Assembly (NCBI GenBank): GCA_021788565.1
Contig: JAJYKO010000426.1
Span: forward strand, 1-5,776
Reading direction: 5' to 3'
Length of the DNA: 5,776 nucleotides
From: Chloroflexota bacterium
GTDB taxonomy: Bacteria > Chloroflexota > UBA6077
This document shows positions 5,446-5,776 of this stretch, in pieces (position 1 is the stretch's first letter; the number at the start of each line of letters is the position of its first letter). A program made the translations under genes and the position numbers. The notes beneath the pieces are model-generated. The model made no database searches and had not been told where the DNA came from. It was given only the letters and a program-made list of their open reading frames with translations.

Positions 5446-5776
5446 CTAGATCACAGCGGCGAAGCTCTGGATGCAGGGTGAGCAGAGAGCTGGCCAGAGC
5501 CCCGCCGCGGAGGCGCCCATGACCGCTCCCAGAACCTCCGGACCCGGGCAGGCGGTCGGTGACGATCGCCGGGAACAGTTGCGCGGCGGAGAAGACGAAG
5601 AAGGGCAGGAAGCTGGTGACGAGCAGCATGGACGCTACCTGGGTGCCGGCCAGCAGCTTCCTGCGGTCCAGTCGATCCGCCCAGACTCCACCGAATATCC
5701 CGAATATCAGCAGCGGCAGCGAGCCCAGCATCGCCACGATGCCCAGGTCTGCGGTGGAATGGGTCAACTGCCACAC
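5446..5776 (-). pseudogene. MFS transporter remnant, truncated and probably frameshifted
   Basis: Read on the minus strand from the window edge, the frame gives VWQLTHSTADLGIVAMLGS, then PLLIFGIFGGVWADRLDRRK and TQVASMLLVTSFLPFFVFSA. This is the end of the first, the second and the third membrane helix of a major facilitator, with the loop signature GGVWADRLDRRK between helices 2 and 3. The beginning lies outside the window. After FPAIV (about 5560) this frame turns into Gly/Ser/Arg-rich sequence, while another frame continues hydrophobically (PEVLGAVMGASAAGLWPAL) to a TAG at 5446-5448, which suggests a single-base frameshift. The first frame itself stops at 5357. Either way, fewer than 140 residues lie in the window before a stop, against about 400 for a working MFS protein, and no further MFS sequence is seen to the left. 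The gene is therefore broken, unless there is a sequencing error plus an unusual short form. Confidence 0.6.

Noticed and set aside
1..5776. CRISPR array, tRNA or rRNA genes
   Set aside because: No regularly spaced repeat series, no tRNA-like cloverleaf and no rRNA-like sequence were seen on reading both strands by eye.

Overview
The window is a GC-rich bacterial chromosome segment with five intact forward-strand genes and one broken reverse-strand gene at the right edge. Nothing in it fixes the taxon. The GC-rich coding bias, the divergent UroD-like protein, the MpaB/DUF2236 protein and the dispersed GTAGGGGCGG-type hairpin repeats would all suit an environmental Chloroflexota-like or related lineage, but that is an inference of low certainty.

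Layout. Positions 1-358 hold no convincing gene. They contain a 22-bp direct repeat at the extreme left that looks like the end of a transposable element, a hairpin, and a roughly 114-bp inverted-repeat element (156-269). Next come a uroporphyrinogen-decarboxylase-superfamily protein (359-1414), a spacer with a perfect 28-bp palindrome, an MpaB/DUF2236 oxygenase-family protein (1667-2587), a membrane acyltransferase-3 protein (2742-3905), and a probable two-gene operon of an SPFH/band-7 membrane protein (3972-4892) and a small ribbon-helix-helix protein with an AT-hook-like tail (4915-5184). The right end has a second repeat element (5234-5333) and a truncated, probably frameshifted MFS transporter remnant on the minus strand (5446-5776).

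How the genes relate. The first two genes look like independent single genes. The clearest regulatory signal is that the acyltransferase gene and the SPFH-RHH operon are each preceded by the same AT-rich dyad, GATATCA-N3-TGATATA. In both cases it lies at the same phase over a good -10 hexamer. This suggests that one repressor-type regulator controls a membrane/envelope regulon, and the RHH protein encoded in the second operon is the obvious local candidate. The family calls rest on motifs read by eye; the shared regulon and the identity of the regulator are inference.
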